Below, piece after piece: positions 1-11,013 of a stretch of 64,000 nt of DNA; positions within the stretch are counted from its first letter, which is position 1, and each line of letters opens with the position of its first letter. Made by a program: the position numbers and the translations under genes. The stretch comes from Monosporascus cannonballus (lineage: Eukaryota; Ascomycota; Sordariomycetes; Xylariales). The stretch lies in assembly GCA_004154925.1 (NCBI GenBank), contig QJNS01000238.1:1-64000 (forward strand). Reading direction: 5' to 3'. The notes under the pieces are model-generated. The model saw only the letters and a list, made by a program, of their open reading frames with translations, made no database searches and had not been told where the DNA came from.

Positions 1-1
1 G

Positions 2-1384
2 GGCGGGGGCGGCGGCGGCGGAGTTTCCGCTGACCTTCGGTTAGACTACCTGCACCTTACGAAGCGGTTTGGAATAGTCGCCGTCTCGCAATTGCCCATT
101 CAATATGTACTGGCGCTCAAGAAGTTCAACCCTGTTGCGTTGATTTTCCGCTCGTCTCATGAGGGAGTTAATCGATGGCATCGAGTACTCGGTCGCGTCA
201 TATACTGCCTCATTTGCTTGCATGCTGCTTTCTACCTTAACTATTACTACCAGATGGGTATCCTAAGACGGCGCATCGTCGATATCGTCCCAGCCCTTGG
301 TCTTACTGCGTTTATTGGCATGGTGCTACTGAACACCACGGCGCTCTCTCTCATTAGGCGATATTCCTACCGCATCTTCTTCGTCACTCATCTCATGGTC
401 GCCCTTGCGCTCCCGCCCGTCGTTTTCTTTCACTATCGCTCATCGGCATTCTATGTCGTGGAGGCGCTTGCATTCTTCATCGTTGACCTTGCCCTGCGTA
501 AAATGGACACGTTCACTACTGATGCAAGTTTGGTCCTCATACCTGGGAGTAACCTGATCAAGATCGTGGCACCTGTTCCGCCGCAAAAAATAAGCCGTTT
601 TCGGGAGAGTCCCGGCACACATGTATATCTTAGCATACCAGCACCTTCTCGCCCGAGCCCCTCCGCAGTTTCGGCAACTAATTATATCTTCGAATTCATG
701 TTCAACCCCTTTTCTATCGCCTCAGTTGATGAACATTCAACCGATCTGACACTCATCGCCCGCTGCCGTGACGGACCGATGACGCAGAATTTAGCCAGGC
801 TGGCCAACGACAGCACCGCAGGGATGAAAGTACCCCTTTCAATTGAAGGGCCATACGGGTGCGCGGCTCGATTCCCAAACCTCGTAGGCCCGGAATTTGA
901 TCAAATTCTGCTCGTCGCCGGGGGAGTCGGCGCTTCTTTCGTTCTACCGATTTATAGATCACTTCTGGGCGAGAACCCGGGGGCTGGTGTCACCATGATA
1001 TGGGTTGTTCGAAGTGCGAGTGACGCAACCTGGCCCGCCTCGGACGCTTCGCAGAGCATTCTTAAGGATGACAAGGTCCAACTTTATCTCACCGGCGACA
1101 TTCTCGAATCTACGTCTGGCACGGGAACCTTGAGTGATGGAGCCACCGAGCTTGAGATGACCCATTTATCTCAGAGGCGGCCCGAATACTCCCCGGACCG
1201 CAACTGTGGAAGGCCCGACCTGCGAAAGATTGTCGATGACGTCTTCAAGCACGGCGTGGAAGAACGAGTAGCCGTGATGGTGTGCGGCCCCGAAGGTATG
1301 GGTCATGAATTGAGAAGGTACGTCGGCACGTGGGTCCGAAAGGGTCGTAAGGTCTGGTGGCATAACGAGAGCTTCTCTTGGTAG
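2..1384 (+). CDS. Ferric reductase-like transmembrane protein, 3' part (runs off left edge)
   Basis: The frame is open from base 2 to TAG at 1382-1384, about 460 residues, with no in-frame stop, so the gene starts left of the window. The first in-frame start-like codon is a TTG at 92 and is not used here. Family: fungal FRE ferric-chelate reductases, membrane flavocytochromes that move electrons from NADPH through FAD and two hemes to extracellular Fe(III). Two histidine pairs, each separated by 13 residues, are visible (HRVLGR...LH and THL...FHYR), matching the bis-heme ligand spacing. Several hydrophobic segments fill the N-terminal half. The FAD motif reads NPFSIAS (Asn codon at 704-706) where the family usually has HPF. 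The NADPH site reads GGVGASFVLPIY, and the C-terminus has CGPEGMGHELRRYV. The Asn substitution is the only oddity. Identification is firm; substrate is inferred from the family. Confidence 0.9.
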   Translation, partial: GGGGGGGVSADLRLDYLHLTKRFGIVAVSQLPIQYVLALKKFNPVALIFRSSHEGVNRWHRVLGRVIYCLICLHAAFYLNYYYQMGILRRRIVDIVPALGLTAFIGMVLLNTTALSLIRRYSYRIFFVTHLMVALALPPVVFFHYRSSAFYVVEALAFFIVDLALRKMDTFTTDASLVLIPGSNLIKIVAPVPPQKISRFRESPGTHVYLSIPAPSRPSPSAVSATNYIFEFMFNPFSIASVDEHSTDLTLIARCRDGPMTQNLARLANDSTAGMKVPLSIEGPYGCAARFPNLVGPEFDQILLVAGGVGASFVLPIYRSLLGENPGAGVTMIWVVRSASDATWPASDASQSILKDDKVQLYLTGDILESTSGTGTLSDGATELEMTHLSQRRPEYSPDRNCGRPDLRKIVDDVFKHGVEERVAVMVCGPEGMGHELRRYVGTWVRKGRKVWWHNESFSW

Positions 1385-2819
1385 CCCACACGGTGTCTGT
1401 CTACGATGAACCCGGCGCACCAGGGTTTCTGTGATGCCAAGAAAAGCACATTTTCTGTGTTCTGCGCATCTCGGCCCAGGGACTGCCGAGATCATCGCCG
1501 AGCGGCTTACTTATCTGGCGGGTTTCGTATGAACGGAGCCCAAACTTCGGGTTGCTACAAGGCTTGTGCACCGAAGCTGTACGAAGTAAAGGACGGGAGT
1601 TCCTTGGCTTGACATCGAGTCCTCTCTGGCTCCACATGCAGGCAGGAAATTGCGCGGCACTTCCCCCGCGGATTCAGAAGCATCGTAGTGTAAATAGCCG
1701 GGAATTGGGCTACTCGGGTGACTTCAGATGCCACTTTCAACCACGGCCAGAACCGGGCCTTAAATTCTTGGGGTGTAATACCAACTGTGACGGAGTAGTA
1801 GTCACTTGTCAGACTTACCGCGATCCTATGGTTATTAGCTTTTAGCTGTTTCTTGGCTTCCCACTGGGATTGTCAGGAGGCTGTGACCCGCTTATGCCCC
1901 CATAAGGCGTGCGACGTTGACCACATGGTTCGGTCGGTAAGCCATAGCTAGCCAAGCTGGGAGCCCGACATGGCTTGCCAGGGGTATAATTTTTTCTTTG
2001 GAATATCCGTTTTGGACAGCTAGTCTTCTTGGTACTGGTAGCTAAGCGGCCCATCCTTGGCACAGCGGCTGATCAATCAACTGATAATCAACTACTGCGG
2101 GCTTACTAATCGGCACTATCATCGACTTACACCGGATGGAGAAGCAGAGGGTCTACCTGCTTCGTGTGGGATCCACTGAGCGAATAATATAGGTGACACT
2201 GCCGGCCGGTATCGAAAGTAAAAAAGCTGGTATAAGCTATAAATGACTCGATATCAACTGTAACGCGCTTTGTTGCAAATAACCCTGATATTAACCAATC
2301 AGTCAATATGTAGTCTCTATACCTCCGTGTAACGTGAGTCTTACATTTCAAGTAAGGCGAATTTTAAAGGACTTTTGATTCCAGGAATGAATATTAGCCG
2401 AAGGGTGGTATAATGCGCTGACCTACGAAGGCATTCACTCTTACCCATAAGCCCATGTGACCTATTCTTACTTGCATGGCAGGAGCCCGACGATCGAATC
2501 GGCGGGGCCGCTTGTTTAAAGGTTGATTAACCGGGAAAGTGAGGAAATTAACCAGGAAAACTAAATCTTGGATTTGGCCTATTCGGCGTATTGAATAAAT
2601 GAAAATTCTGGCGAGCTACTCTGTTCGCGCACTAATACGCCGCTCTCCTTGATGCCAAGGGCCGTTTCCGACATGAAGTATAAGATGGTGTCTATTCCCC
2701 GACATGCACCCCTTAGATTTTGTTCCAGATGAGGGCTCTACATCACTCGTCGACCATCAGTCATTCCTTTGATTTGTTTTTTTTTTTCCAACTTAAATCT
2801 CATTCTTTAAGCCCGCGAT
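1385..2819. other. Intergenic, no gene seen
   Basis: Short open frames here are below about 110 codons, lack family features and do not join through plausible introns. A T-run at 2777-2788 and pyrimidine-rich DNA precede the next gene and may be its promoter or 5' leader. Composition is balanced, with no RIP bias. Confidence 0.6.
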
Positions 2820-4362
2820 ATGCGACCCTCGATCCTTACCTTTTCGCTCCTCGGCGGAGCTCTCGCCGCGCGGCCGTGGCTCGAGGAGCCGAACACCGGC
2901 ATCAATGAGATCTTCGGCGACGTGCCGGACGGCGAGCTGATCCCGCTGGAGGGCATCGTCGGACTTCCGGATTTCCAGTACGCCGCGCGCAAGTACATGC
3001 CGCTCGCCAACTACAGCTACTACCGCAACGGCGCGGCGGGAGAATGGTCCTACCGCAGGAACCTGGAGTCGTTCGGCATGTACCCGCTCCGCCCGCATAT
3101 GATGAGGGACATTACGAATATCGAGTCGACTCTCAGGTACGTCAGCCCGGTATACACTCCATCGCTTATTTCCGTGCTCACCCAGATCTCAGCACTACCA
3201 TCTTAGGCCACAATGTTTCGGCGCCCTTCTTTATTGCCCCTTGCTCGCGCGGAGGATACGGAAACCCCGTTGAAAAGGAGAAGGGTCTCATCGAAGCCGC
3301 GGCCTCTCGTGGAATCCTCTACATGGTATGGTCTTGATTCCCGGCCAATGCACGTCAGCTCACTTGGACTTACACGGCGTCGTATATAGGCTGCGTTCTA
3401 CGCGGACCTGACGATGGAGGAGATCGGCGAGCTCAAGGCCGAGAACCAGACCATCTTCCGGCAGGTCTATCTCGGTCGCAATGACACCGCCACCCAGGAG
3501 GTCTTCGACAAGGCCAAGGCGGCGGGCGCCACGGCCATCGTCTACACCGTCGACAGCCCGGCCAACGGCGTCAGACACCGCGCTGCACGCTTCGGCGTCG
3601 GATCGGCGTGAGTTGCAGGCTCCTGTTTAAACCAAGCCATAGCATGCTAACAAGGGTATCGCAGCGACTCCCAATACTCCTACATTACTGTAAGCATTGT
3701 GATGAGACACACGAAATACCCGCTTACAAAAAAAGATGGCACTCAATACTGACCGTGAGGCTCTAGTGGGACGAGTACGACCGGTACAAGACGATGACGG
3801 ACCTGCCCATCGTCATCAAGGGCCTGCAGACAGTCGAGGACGCGCAGGAGGCGGTGCGGCGGGGCGTCGACGCCATCTACCTGTCGAACCACGGCGGGCG
3901 GCAGACGGACGGCGTGCGCTCGCCGCTCGAGGTGGCCGTCGAGATCCACGAGCAGGCGCCCGAGGTGTTCGGGCAGATCGAGGTCTACGCTGACGGTGGA
4001 GTGCGCTACGGCGCCGACGTGCTCAAGCTGCTGGCGCTCGGCGTGCGCGCCGTCGGGCTCGGCCGTCCCTTCATGTTCGCCAACATCTACGGCACCCGCG
4101 GCGTCGAGAGGGCCATCGACCTCCTCCGCGACGAGCTCGCCTGGGACGCCGGCAACACCGGCGTCGCCTCCCTCAGGGACGTCGATCCCAAGATCGTGAG
4201 TCGCGGGCGCCCCCCCCCCCCCCCCCCAGCGTGCGCGCGTGTGCGGGTCTGCCCCGTCCCCGCGCGGGCGCCCGGCACGTACGATTAGACTGGACCCGAC
4301 TCTGCTTGCTAACATTTGACACACAGGTCCAATGGAGTCCTCTGGCCTTCGGCGGGTGGTGA
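2820..4362 (+). CDS. Secreted FMN-dependent 2-hydroxyacid (lactate) oxidase, six exons
   Basis: Exons are 2820-3136, 3193-3325, 3390-3607, 3665-3689, 3767-4195 and 4327-4362 (385 residues, TGA stop). All five introns are GT...AG (56, 64, 57, 77 and 131 bp), and phases match across every junction. The protein belongs to the lactate oxidase / cytochrome b2 flavin-core family, which oxidises L-2-hydroxyacids to 2-oxoacids on FMN. The core is intact: Lys in IVIKG (about residue 249), His and Arg in SNHGGRQ (273, 276), ADGGVR and GRPFMFA for FMN phosphate (about 306-336), and a substrate-loop region VDSPANG. An N-terminal hydrophobic stretch ending ALAA looks like a signal peptide, as in many fungal secreted members. 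Exon 4 is only 25 bp. The preferred substrate cannot be told; lactate is the family guess. Confidence 0.92.
4210..4227. repeat. C18 homopolymer in intron 5 of the FMN oxidase gene
   Basis: Eighteen consecutive C residues lie 14 bp after the 5' splice site of the last intron. The exact length may be a sequencing estimate. It makes this intron the longest in the gene. Confidence 0.85.
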
Positions 4363-5808
4363 GCTGGGCGGAGCAGGCGCATCTACTCAAGGGGCCTTTC
4401 ACTTCTTTCCAACTAGACATTTTGAGATACCATATTTAGCGATGTGAAGCAAAATAGTCTTATATCCTATGGTGTCGTTTCCTCCGAAGCGTGCTCCTCT
4501 CAAAGATGGTGTACTCACCCGTGCCGTAGCCTAAACGAAGATTGCATCTCCCTCCGTAAGGTTCCGTAGTCGAGAGATGCATATCATGATTGCTCAACGC
4601 GGCCGCTCGTTTCGTCGTCTCTGCAGGCGACGTCTCTTAGGTACATTTGGGGGCCGGCAGGACTCCGACGTGAGGCTGAGACAATTGCTGCGTTGCAGAT
4701 ATCCGCGGGGCTACTTGCGGGCTTCAGGGACCCCGACCAAACTTGGCGCAACCTCCCAAAACTACAGTAGGATCACAGTCGTCTGACTACGGGGGCATCC
4801 ACACGATGATATCAAAGTAAGCGTAAGATTCTGCCGTGTTAATTGTATACGAATTGACGGCGTTCGACACACTGAGGACTAGACAAGAAGACAGGCACTC
4901 CCCGAAGACCTTTGGATACCTAGGCAGAAGCTACCCACCCGCTCGTGTTTGACGTCATTCAAAGAACGGGTTTCATGTTGGCGGTTGCGATCGCCATCAG
5001 TTCCATTTTGCCCAGCATTGTGTTGTGGACGTTCGGACGGCGCCCGTTTAGCCTGTCAGCCGTAATATTTCAGGCAGGACGCAGGGATCTAGCGTCTGCG
5101 ACGTCGGAGGCTGACCTGGCCCGCTAAGCGCTAGGGCTGCACAAAATTTGTTATCGGAACCCAGCGGTAGGGCATGAGCCCCTGATCTCCCCATCGCGGT
5201 TAGGCTGTTTCGTCGGTCCCTAAGAACCCCCCACCTTCGGTTTCCCGGACCTTACACTCTTAAGTATGTCCGCTATGGTAATGCACGCTTCTCATCATTG
5301 TCTTATTGACTGCTTAGCATATGGGAACATGAAAAAAATATCGCTGTCAGGATTAGACGGAAACCGCCGCTTGGTAGGCTGGTAAGACTGACGATTTGAT
5401 GCACACGTGGCACATCCCAGAAGGGGCGCGGTTTTGTTAAAGCGGGCGATCGCAGTCTGTTGTTGCTCAGCCCCTCATGAGAGGCATATGGTGTATGGAG
5501 CCCAAAGCAACCCAGCTGCCGCCTCCCCTGTCGCAACTCGTTTAAAACCTGGCGACGCCCCTACTTAGGGCTGAGAATGAGAAGGAATGGATCATGTAAG
5601 AGACGAAAGGTGGGAAGGCGCGGGAGTGTGGCATCTCTCACTCATACGGACTTAACAGACCTCGAGGTTAATTAAGTCTGACCACTGTATATGCATCCGC
5701 TATGCCTCACCATTCGCTCCTATACGGAATCAACCGAAATATGCTTCATTTTCCTTATGATTCTCTATTATAATTGAGTAGCCGCTCCGGTCCGAGGATC
5801 ATGTCACC
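4363..5808. other. Intergenic, no gene seen
   Basis: No frame here exceeds about 77 codons with protein-like character, and no splice pattern joins fragments. It holds the 3' flank of the oxidase and the promoter of the LURP-one-related gene. The latter's ATG at 5809 is preceded by the favourable context CACC, with an AT-rich TATTATAATT stretch about 40 bp upstream. Confidence 0.6.
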
Positions 5809-6479
5809 ATGATCATGAACCCCTACCCGATGCCGCTGGGCCTGTTCCCCGGGTTCATGGCGTGGCAGACCGAGACGCTCATCGTGAAGGAGAAGGGCAT
5901 GTCGCTGTCAGGCGACAGCTTCACCATCAAGACCGTCGGCGGGCAGCCGGTCTTCGATGTCAAGGGCAACTTCTTCTCGCTCTCGGGTCGCAAGGTGGTC
6001 ACGGACATGTGGGGCAACCACCTGTTCACGATCCGCAAGAAGCTCCTGGCATTGCACTCGACGTACTATGCCGAGGACCCCGCCAGTAACCTAATCCTCG
6101 AGGTCATTGGCAAGTTCGGCTGTGAGTGTTGCCCCTTGTGCGCGGCCCCTCTTCGCGGGCTTCCGTGGTGTCGAATATTGGTGGCTGAGGCTGACGCTGG
6201 CGGGACGCAGTCACGTCCCGGAAGTTCGTCGGCAGGTTCGTCTCGGCCTCTGGACGAAAGGAGGACCTTAGGATGACAGGTGACTTCTTCCAGACGAGTG
6301 CTCAGATATTCGGCAATGCTTCCCGGACCCCAGTCGCCATTATTGAGCGCAAGTTCTTCAACATGCGAGAGATTTTTCTCGACAAGCAGACGTATGCTGT
6401 TACTATTGCGCCTAATGTCGATATGGCTGTTATCGTGGCGATGTGCATCTGTCTAGATGAGCGGCGGACTTCGGGTTGA
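5809..6479 (+). CDS. LURP-one-related (LOR, tubby-like fold) protein
   Basis: Two exons, 5809-6121 and 6211-6479, with a GTGAGT...GCAG intron, give 193 residues. LOR proteins adopt a tubby C-terminal-like beta barrel around a helix and are thought to sit at membranes; their biochemical role in fungi is unknown. Family features in order: an N-terminal PYPMPLGLFPGF segment, LIVKEKGMSLSGDSFTIK, FDVKGNFFSLSGRKVV, LFTIRKKLLALHSTYY, then after the intron GDFFQTSAQIF, VAIIERKF and a final hydrophobic helix VDMAVIVAMCICLDE. The retained-intron reading also stays open for a while but loses the family pattern, so splicing is preferred. The 3' end lies 69 bp from the end of the convergent HET gene. Confidence 0.85.
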
Positions 6480-6548
6480 GGCCCTCGTGCTGCGGTTTGG
6501 GTGGTTGGAATGCTTCTTGGTGAATTGCTTCGGGTACCCTGTATGCTG

Positions 6549-8615
6549 TCAAATAATAGAAATTTCCACCTCCTTCCATCCGGATCCGACTTCAAACTTG
6601 CTTTCATCCCGTACTGAAAAACACCCAACCCGCCGGTACCTTTCCTCTCCAACTTTCTGTAGCAATAGACCTTGTATCCTAGTAAGGTAAGGATATCCCA
6701 AATGTTCCAAGATTATCAATAAACAGAGCTCAGTGGAATCCTCTTCCCAAGTACCTATAGCGTCCTCGGTTATCGAAAGACCTTCGTATGTTGAAGGAAG
6801 AATTAGCTGCGAAGTTAGGGGTTCGACTTCAACCGTTATCGACATGGTCTTCCCGAACACGCGTAGGGTGCCGGACGTGAACCTGCTGTATGCTTCGGTA
6901 TCGGATGCAGGCATGATAGAGTATTCTAAGATCCTAGGAACGGCGATGGAGGTACCAAAACGGTCGATTTCATCTGGGTTGATACTCAGGCTAACCATGC
7001 CATCAGTGGCCGCCCATGACCACGACGGGGCGCGATATTCCTTTGGTCGCGGCAATAACAGCTGTTGCTCCGATCTCCTCCATAGAAGCTGGGCATGTAG
7101 GTACGTGCTGTAGAGGCCCCCAAGGTAGTCACCAAGCTCAGGGCGGTGCAGTTTTCTCGCAATGCCAGAAATGGCCGCCAGCCGATCGTTCGGAACCCCT
7201 AGAGTCCTTGCCGTGTAAGCCGTGACGATATTGGCCCAATGTTGAACCAGCATCTGGGTCAGCAAAGGTGTCTCGTTGGTCATCTTCAGCGCCAGGCGCA
7301 TCAAGCCGGTGCGATACAGCAGGCCCTGCAGCCGCAGCTTGTAGGTTCTTCCGGCGCTCACGAAGCCGCCGTATTTCACAGCGAACAACGTCGACTTCCC
7401 GACATCCGGGAACACGCTCTGCTGCGCCCCGAACGCGATGGGGCTCCCACCGTCGTGTCGAGTCCGCGCGATGCAGGAGAATTGCATGCGCAGCGGGCCG
7501 AACATGAGCAGCCGAGGAGCAAGGAGATGTTCCTGCAGCGTCCAGCCTCGCGTATGAATTGGGTCTGGCTTATCACGGAGCTCCATGACATCATGCATGA
7601 GAAGAACACTACCGGTCTTGCCGCTTGGACACCTGGCCGGGAGGCGAATGGGCTTGTACGTCAAGCGTCGGGGTTCAAGGAAACCGTCGTGGCAACTGGC
7701 AGCTGTGCTTGCGGATATCGTCACGTAGGCGTTGTTATATATCTGCGCCATGCAAGGCAGCTCCCTCGTGCGATCTGCTTCGTCGTCCTGTATTATGCAC
7801 AGCGCATCTACCCAGAGGTACTTGAGCCGGAGTCCTCGGGTAGTAGCCACGGCGTCCCGAAGTGTCTTTGGCAGGTCGTTCAACGGTATGCTATCCACGT
7901 GCATGGATATCGTCTCCTTGGTAGTACAGACAACCTGCGGCCCGCCCCAACAGTAGCTCAGTGCTGCGTAACGGCCGTAAGTAAGTCTTTCGTCTCTCGT
8001 CACGACCAGTCGCGGGGGGTCGGAAGACACGTCTATTACTCGTGTTGGAAGTCGTATCCTGTGTGGACCCGGACACATAGCGTGCCCGTAGAAGCACGAG
8101 CGTAGCCATTTCCTCGCGACTTTGAATGCTCTCTCCGAGCCTACATCCAGACCTGGTGGGTGTAGTGGCAACGCTTTCGCGGCTGGATCACCTAAGTAGC
8201 TGCAGTTAACCCAAAGATAACCCCATGGATTAGCGCCTCGTATACCTTTTGCGGTATAGATACGGCTTACGAGAGCGATATCCTCGTCTTTCAAATCTTC
8301 GAATTGCCCGACGTTACCAATATGAGCGAATGGTGGGAACTGCCGATCACGGTATCTACCCACATTAAATTCGATACCACATGCTGAAGAGGAAGTTGAA
8401 TAATCTGAATATTGTCTGATAAGTTCACAGACGCCATTCTCCTCCTCGCTCCTCAAGGTCTCGAGAGTTCCCAAGACGTAGCGCTGTGGGTAAGACTTGT
8501 TAGATAAGTCAATCACGATCTGTTGACACACCGAACATGTATGGCAATCCGGAGTTCCTGAAATGTGATATCTCATCGCAGGGTGTAGACACTGGTATAC
8601 CTGAGCAACACTCAT
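6549..8615 (-). CDS. HET-domain protein (heterokaryon incompatibility type)
   Basis: A single uninterrupted 688-codon frame with ATG at 8615. The HET domain shows its three conserved blocks: YAALSYCWGG (residues 217-226), YLWVDALCIIQDD (266-278) and GWTLQEHLLAPRLLMFG (357-373). The N-terminus has a Cys/His-rich patch CHTCSVCQQ (about 24-32), and the region after residue 400 is a variable C-terminus, as is normal for the family. In characterised fungi, HET proteins trigger cell death after fusion of unlike strains; most members have no known partner and this one shows no WD, NACHT or other recognisable partner domain. It is tail-to-tail with the LOR gene. No truncation or frameshift is seen. 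Confidence 0.92.
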   Translation of the reverse strand: MSVAQVYQCLHPAMRYHISGTPDCHTCSVCQQIVIDLSNKSYPQRYVLGTLETLRSEEENGVCELIRQYSDYSTSSSACGIEFNVGRYRDRQFPPFAHIGNVGQFEDLKDEDIALVSRIYTAKGIRGANPWGYLWVNCSYLGDPAAKALPLHPPGLDVGSERAFKVARKWLRSCFYGHAMCPGPHRIRLPTRVIDVSSDPPRLVVTRDERLTYGRYAALSYCWGGPQVVCTTKETISMHVDSIPLNDLPKTLRDAVATTRGLRLKYLWVDALCIIQDDEADRTRELPCMAQIYNNAYVTISASTAASCHDGFLEPRRLTYKPIRLPARCPSGKTGSVLLMHDVMELRDKPDPIHTRGWTLQEHLLAPRLLMFGPLRMQFSCIARTRHDGGSPIAFGAQQSVFPDVGKSTLFAVKYGGFVSAGRTYKLRLQGLLYRTGLMRLALKMTNETPLLTQMLVQHWANIVTAYTARTLGVPNDRLAAISGIARKLHRPELGDYLGGLYSTYLHAQLLWRRSEQQLLLPRPKEYRAPSWSWAATDGMVSLSINPDEIDRFGTSIAVPRILEYSIMPASDTEAYSRFTSGTLRVFGKTMSITVEVEPLTSQLILPSTYEGLSITEDAIGTWEEDSTELCLLIILEHLGYPYLTRIQGLLLQKVGEERYRRVGCFSVRDESKFEVGSGWKEVEISII

Positions 8616-9592
8616 GAGAACTTGTTAAAATGACCAGCATTCTCCTGTCACTCGTTGTATTGACAGGAGCTGCAAGGCCCCGACATTAGGCGCTATCTTA
8701 GGCGCTGTGCGCACGGGTATGAAACTCTTGTAAGATTTCAGCTGGCTAGTCTCCAAGGATTGTTCAGATGGGGCTGATCCGTTCACCAGGGTTGTTCCCA
8801 CCCGATTTGGCGCAACCGGTGCGAATATCCCTTTATGGCTTGCTAATTGTATTATATGCCCATCTAGCCCGAACGATCACATTCATGTAACAGTTAGGTG
8901 CATGAAGCCAGTAAAATTACAACTATCGCTGCATGGGACACTGCCGAATTGTAAGCTGTGCAGAGACTTTGCCGATGAGCCTGAATGCGATAATACTACC
9001 TCGTGTACCGAAAGCTACCTACGCTGCTGTGGGGTGTCGTCCAGTTACCCCTATGTTAACCCCTATTCTAATATGCTGGAACATAGTGACCTCACTACTG
9101 AGGGCTTCGACCACATAAACTGATTCCGTTCGATGTCAACCAATTTATTACCGATCGCACAGTGGACTTATCACGAGAACCCCACCCCCCATCGCGCCCC
9201 TCTGTGGGAACCAATCCAATTCAGCAGAGCAGGAAGACGCGCCGTATTGATTGTTTATGGGATGTTGTAACGAGACCACCGTTTCTAGCCGCTAACTGGT
9301 CCTTCATACCACGATATATAGCCTGGAAACTTTGCAGAACGTTACTCGGATGCCATTGGACATAAATAAACTTCCGGTGCGGCTTGCAGATTCTGACTGC
9401 CGACATAGTGGTGAGGTTTGATTGGTGTTACCTGACTGCATCACTTATCTGCAATACTGAGCTATATATGGTTCGTATGTAGTGCGATACTTAAGTGACG
9501 TCAATCCAAAGGACCTAAGGGAACAGTCCGTAGTAGACTTACAGAGATCATCGGGATCCGACCCTCGAATGCCGGGGGATACACAATAACAG
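8616..9592. other. Intergenic between HET gene and FAD monooxygenase
   Basis: This is the divergent promoter region of the two flanking genes. One 73-codon frame at 8902-9123 has six cysteines but no signal peptide and no other support. Nothing else stands out. Confidence 0.55.
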
Positions 9593-11013
9593 ATGGCTCG
9601 AGACGAAGCTAAATCCCAGATATGCAATGGGACAAAGAAACACTTTGTGATAGTGGGTAACCGAGAAAGTGTCTTTCCCACCATTATGCGGGATATTGAC
9701 TTGATAACCAGGTTGGGGGATCTCTTGGTGGTCTCGCAGCAGGTCTTGCGTTGAAGGAATTGGGTCACGATACGACTATTCTGGAACGTAACGCCACTCC
9801 TTTACTACATGACCGGGGTGCGGGTATTGTGGCTGGAGGAGATACGCTCAAGTTCTTCGAGGGATATAATCGCTGTGACAGGCCGATCGCCATTACTTCA
9901 AGACGCCGGCAATATCTAAACAAGGACGGCGAGATTGTCCACACGAAGGATATGATCCAGAACATGATGTCTTGGGATCTAACGTATCACCTGATGCGCG
10001 CGAACTACGACGGGGTGGAAAGTCCGTACTGCGAAGTCCCAGCACCCGTACCGGGCCACGGAAAGGCAACGCACCTGCATGATCATTGCGTCACGGACAT
10101 TGAGGACGAGGGTGACGGCGTGCGCGTGTTCTGGAAGACCAGCATCGGCGAGGAGGGAAACATGCTCGCAGACGTTCTCATCGGCGCGGACGGCCCGAGC
10201 TCGACCGTCCGTAAGCTCTTGTGCCCAAACGTAAAGCGGGTATACGCGGGCTACTGCGCCTTGCGTGGGACAGTGCCGGAGCATGAAGCGAGTGAAGAAG
10301 CCAAGGAAGCCTTTTGCGAGCGCTTTACCTTCTTCCATGGTCCCGGCCTCCAGATCCTGACGTACCTGATCCCGGGGAAGAACGGGACCGTCGAACCGGG
10401 CGAGCGGTTCATCAACTTCGTCTACTACACCAACTTCCCCGAGGGCTCGGCCGAGCTGGAGGAGATTATGACGGATAAAGACGGTAACCGACGGCGTATC
10501 ACGATGCCCCCTGGAATGACGGACCCGAAGGCCTGGGAGAAGCAGAAGGCGATCGCACGTGAGCGCCTGCCGCCGCAATTCGCCGAAGTCGTGTGTAGCA
10601 CCAAAAAGCCATTCGTGCAATGCGTCACGGATGTCATAAGCCCAGATCACGAGTTCATGGGCGGCAAGGTGGTGTTGATCGGCGACAGCCTGGCCGGCTT
10701 CCGACCTCAGTAAGACCGCATAACTCCAGCAATTCGCGCTGACCGCTTATGAATCACTAGTACTGTGGCCTCAACGTCCCAAACGGCGTTCGATGCTATG
10801 ATATATGCCGACTACGTCTCTGGAAAGGTGACTAGAGAGGAATGGAAAAGGCAGACGATGGGCTATGCGCGCTATATCCAGAAAAGAGGCGTCGAGATGG
10901 GTGAGCGAAGTCAGCATCAGCGCTTATCCCTGGAGGAACTAATTCACGACCGCGATGTGGCGTCAACTCCAAGGGAGCAAGAAGTCTACCCTGAGTGGGC
11001 GACCGCCATATGA
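9593..11013 (+). CDS. FAD-dependent aromatic monooxygenase, 2,6-dihydroxypyridine hydroxylase-like
   Basis: Three exons, 9593-9652, 9712-10709 and 10761-11013, give 436 residues. Exon 1 begins at ATG 9593 and supplies the start of the Rossmann fold, so HFVI joins VGGSLGGLAAGLALKELG (about residues 17-38), the FAD-ADP motif. The first 5' splice site is GTGGGT; the better-looking GTAACC four bases on breaks the frame. Later motifs are the GADGPSSTVR block (about 178-187) and LIGDSLAGFRPH (about 342-353), the last completed across intron 2. The GFRPHTVASTSQ pattern resembles dihydroxypyridine hydroxylase-type flavoproteins, which hydroxylate electron-rich rings with NAD(P)H and O2. Substrate is not predictable. 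No pathway partners are adjacent. Confidence 0.88.

Noticed and set aside
92..94. TTG at 92 as start of the ferric reductase
   Set aside because: The frame is open to the window edge and the residues upstream (DYLHLTKRFGIVAVSQLP) fit the family, so the true start is outside the window.
3743..4420. 225-codon minus-strand frame over the FMN oxidase
   Set aside because: It is the GC-rich shadow of exons 5-6; the plus-strand product has all catalytic residues.
7239..8105. 288-codon plus-strand frame opposite the HET gene
   Set aside because: No family pattern; the opposite strand has three HET blocks in an uninterrupted 688-codon frame.
8902..9123. 73-codon frame with six cysteines
   Set aside because: No signal peptide, no recognisable pattern, lies in a divergent promoter; chance is likely.
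9653..9662. GTAACC at 9657 as the first splice donor of the monooxygenase
   Set aside because: It breaks the Rossmann frame; GTGGGT at 9653 gives a continuous FAD motif.
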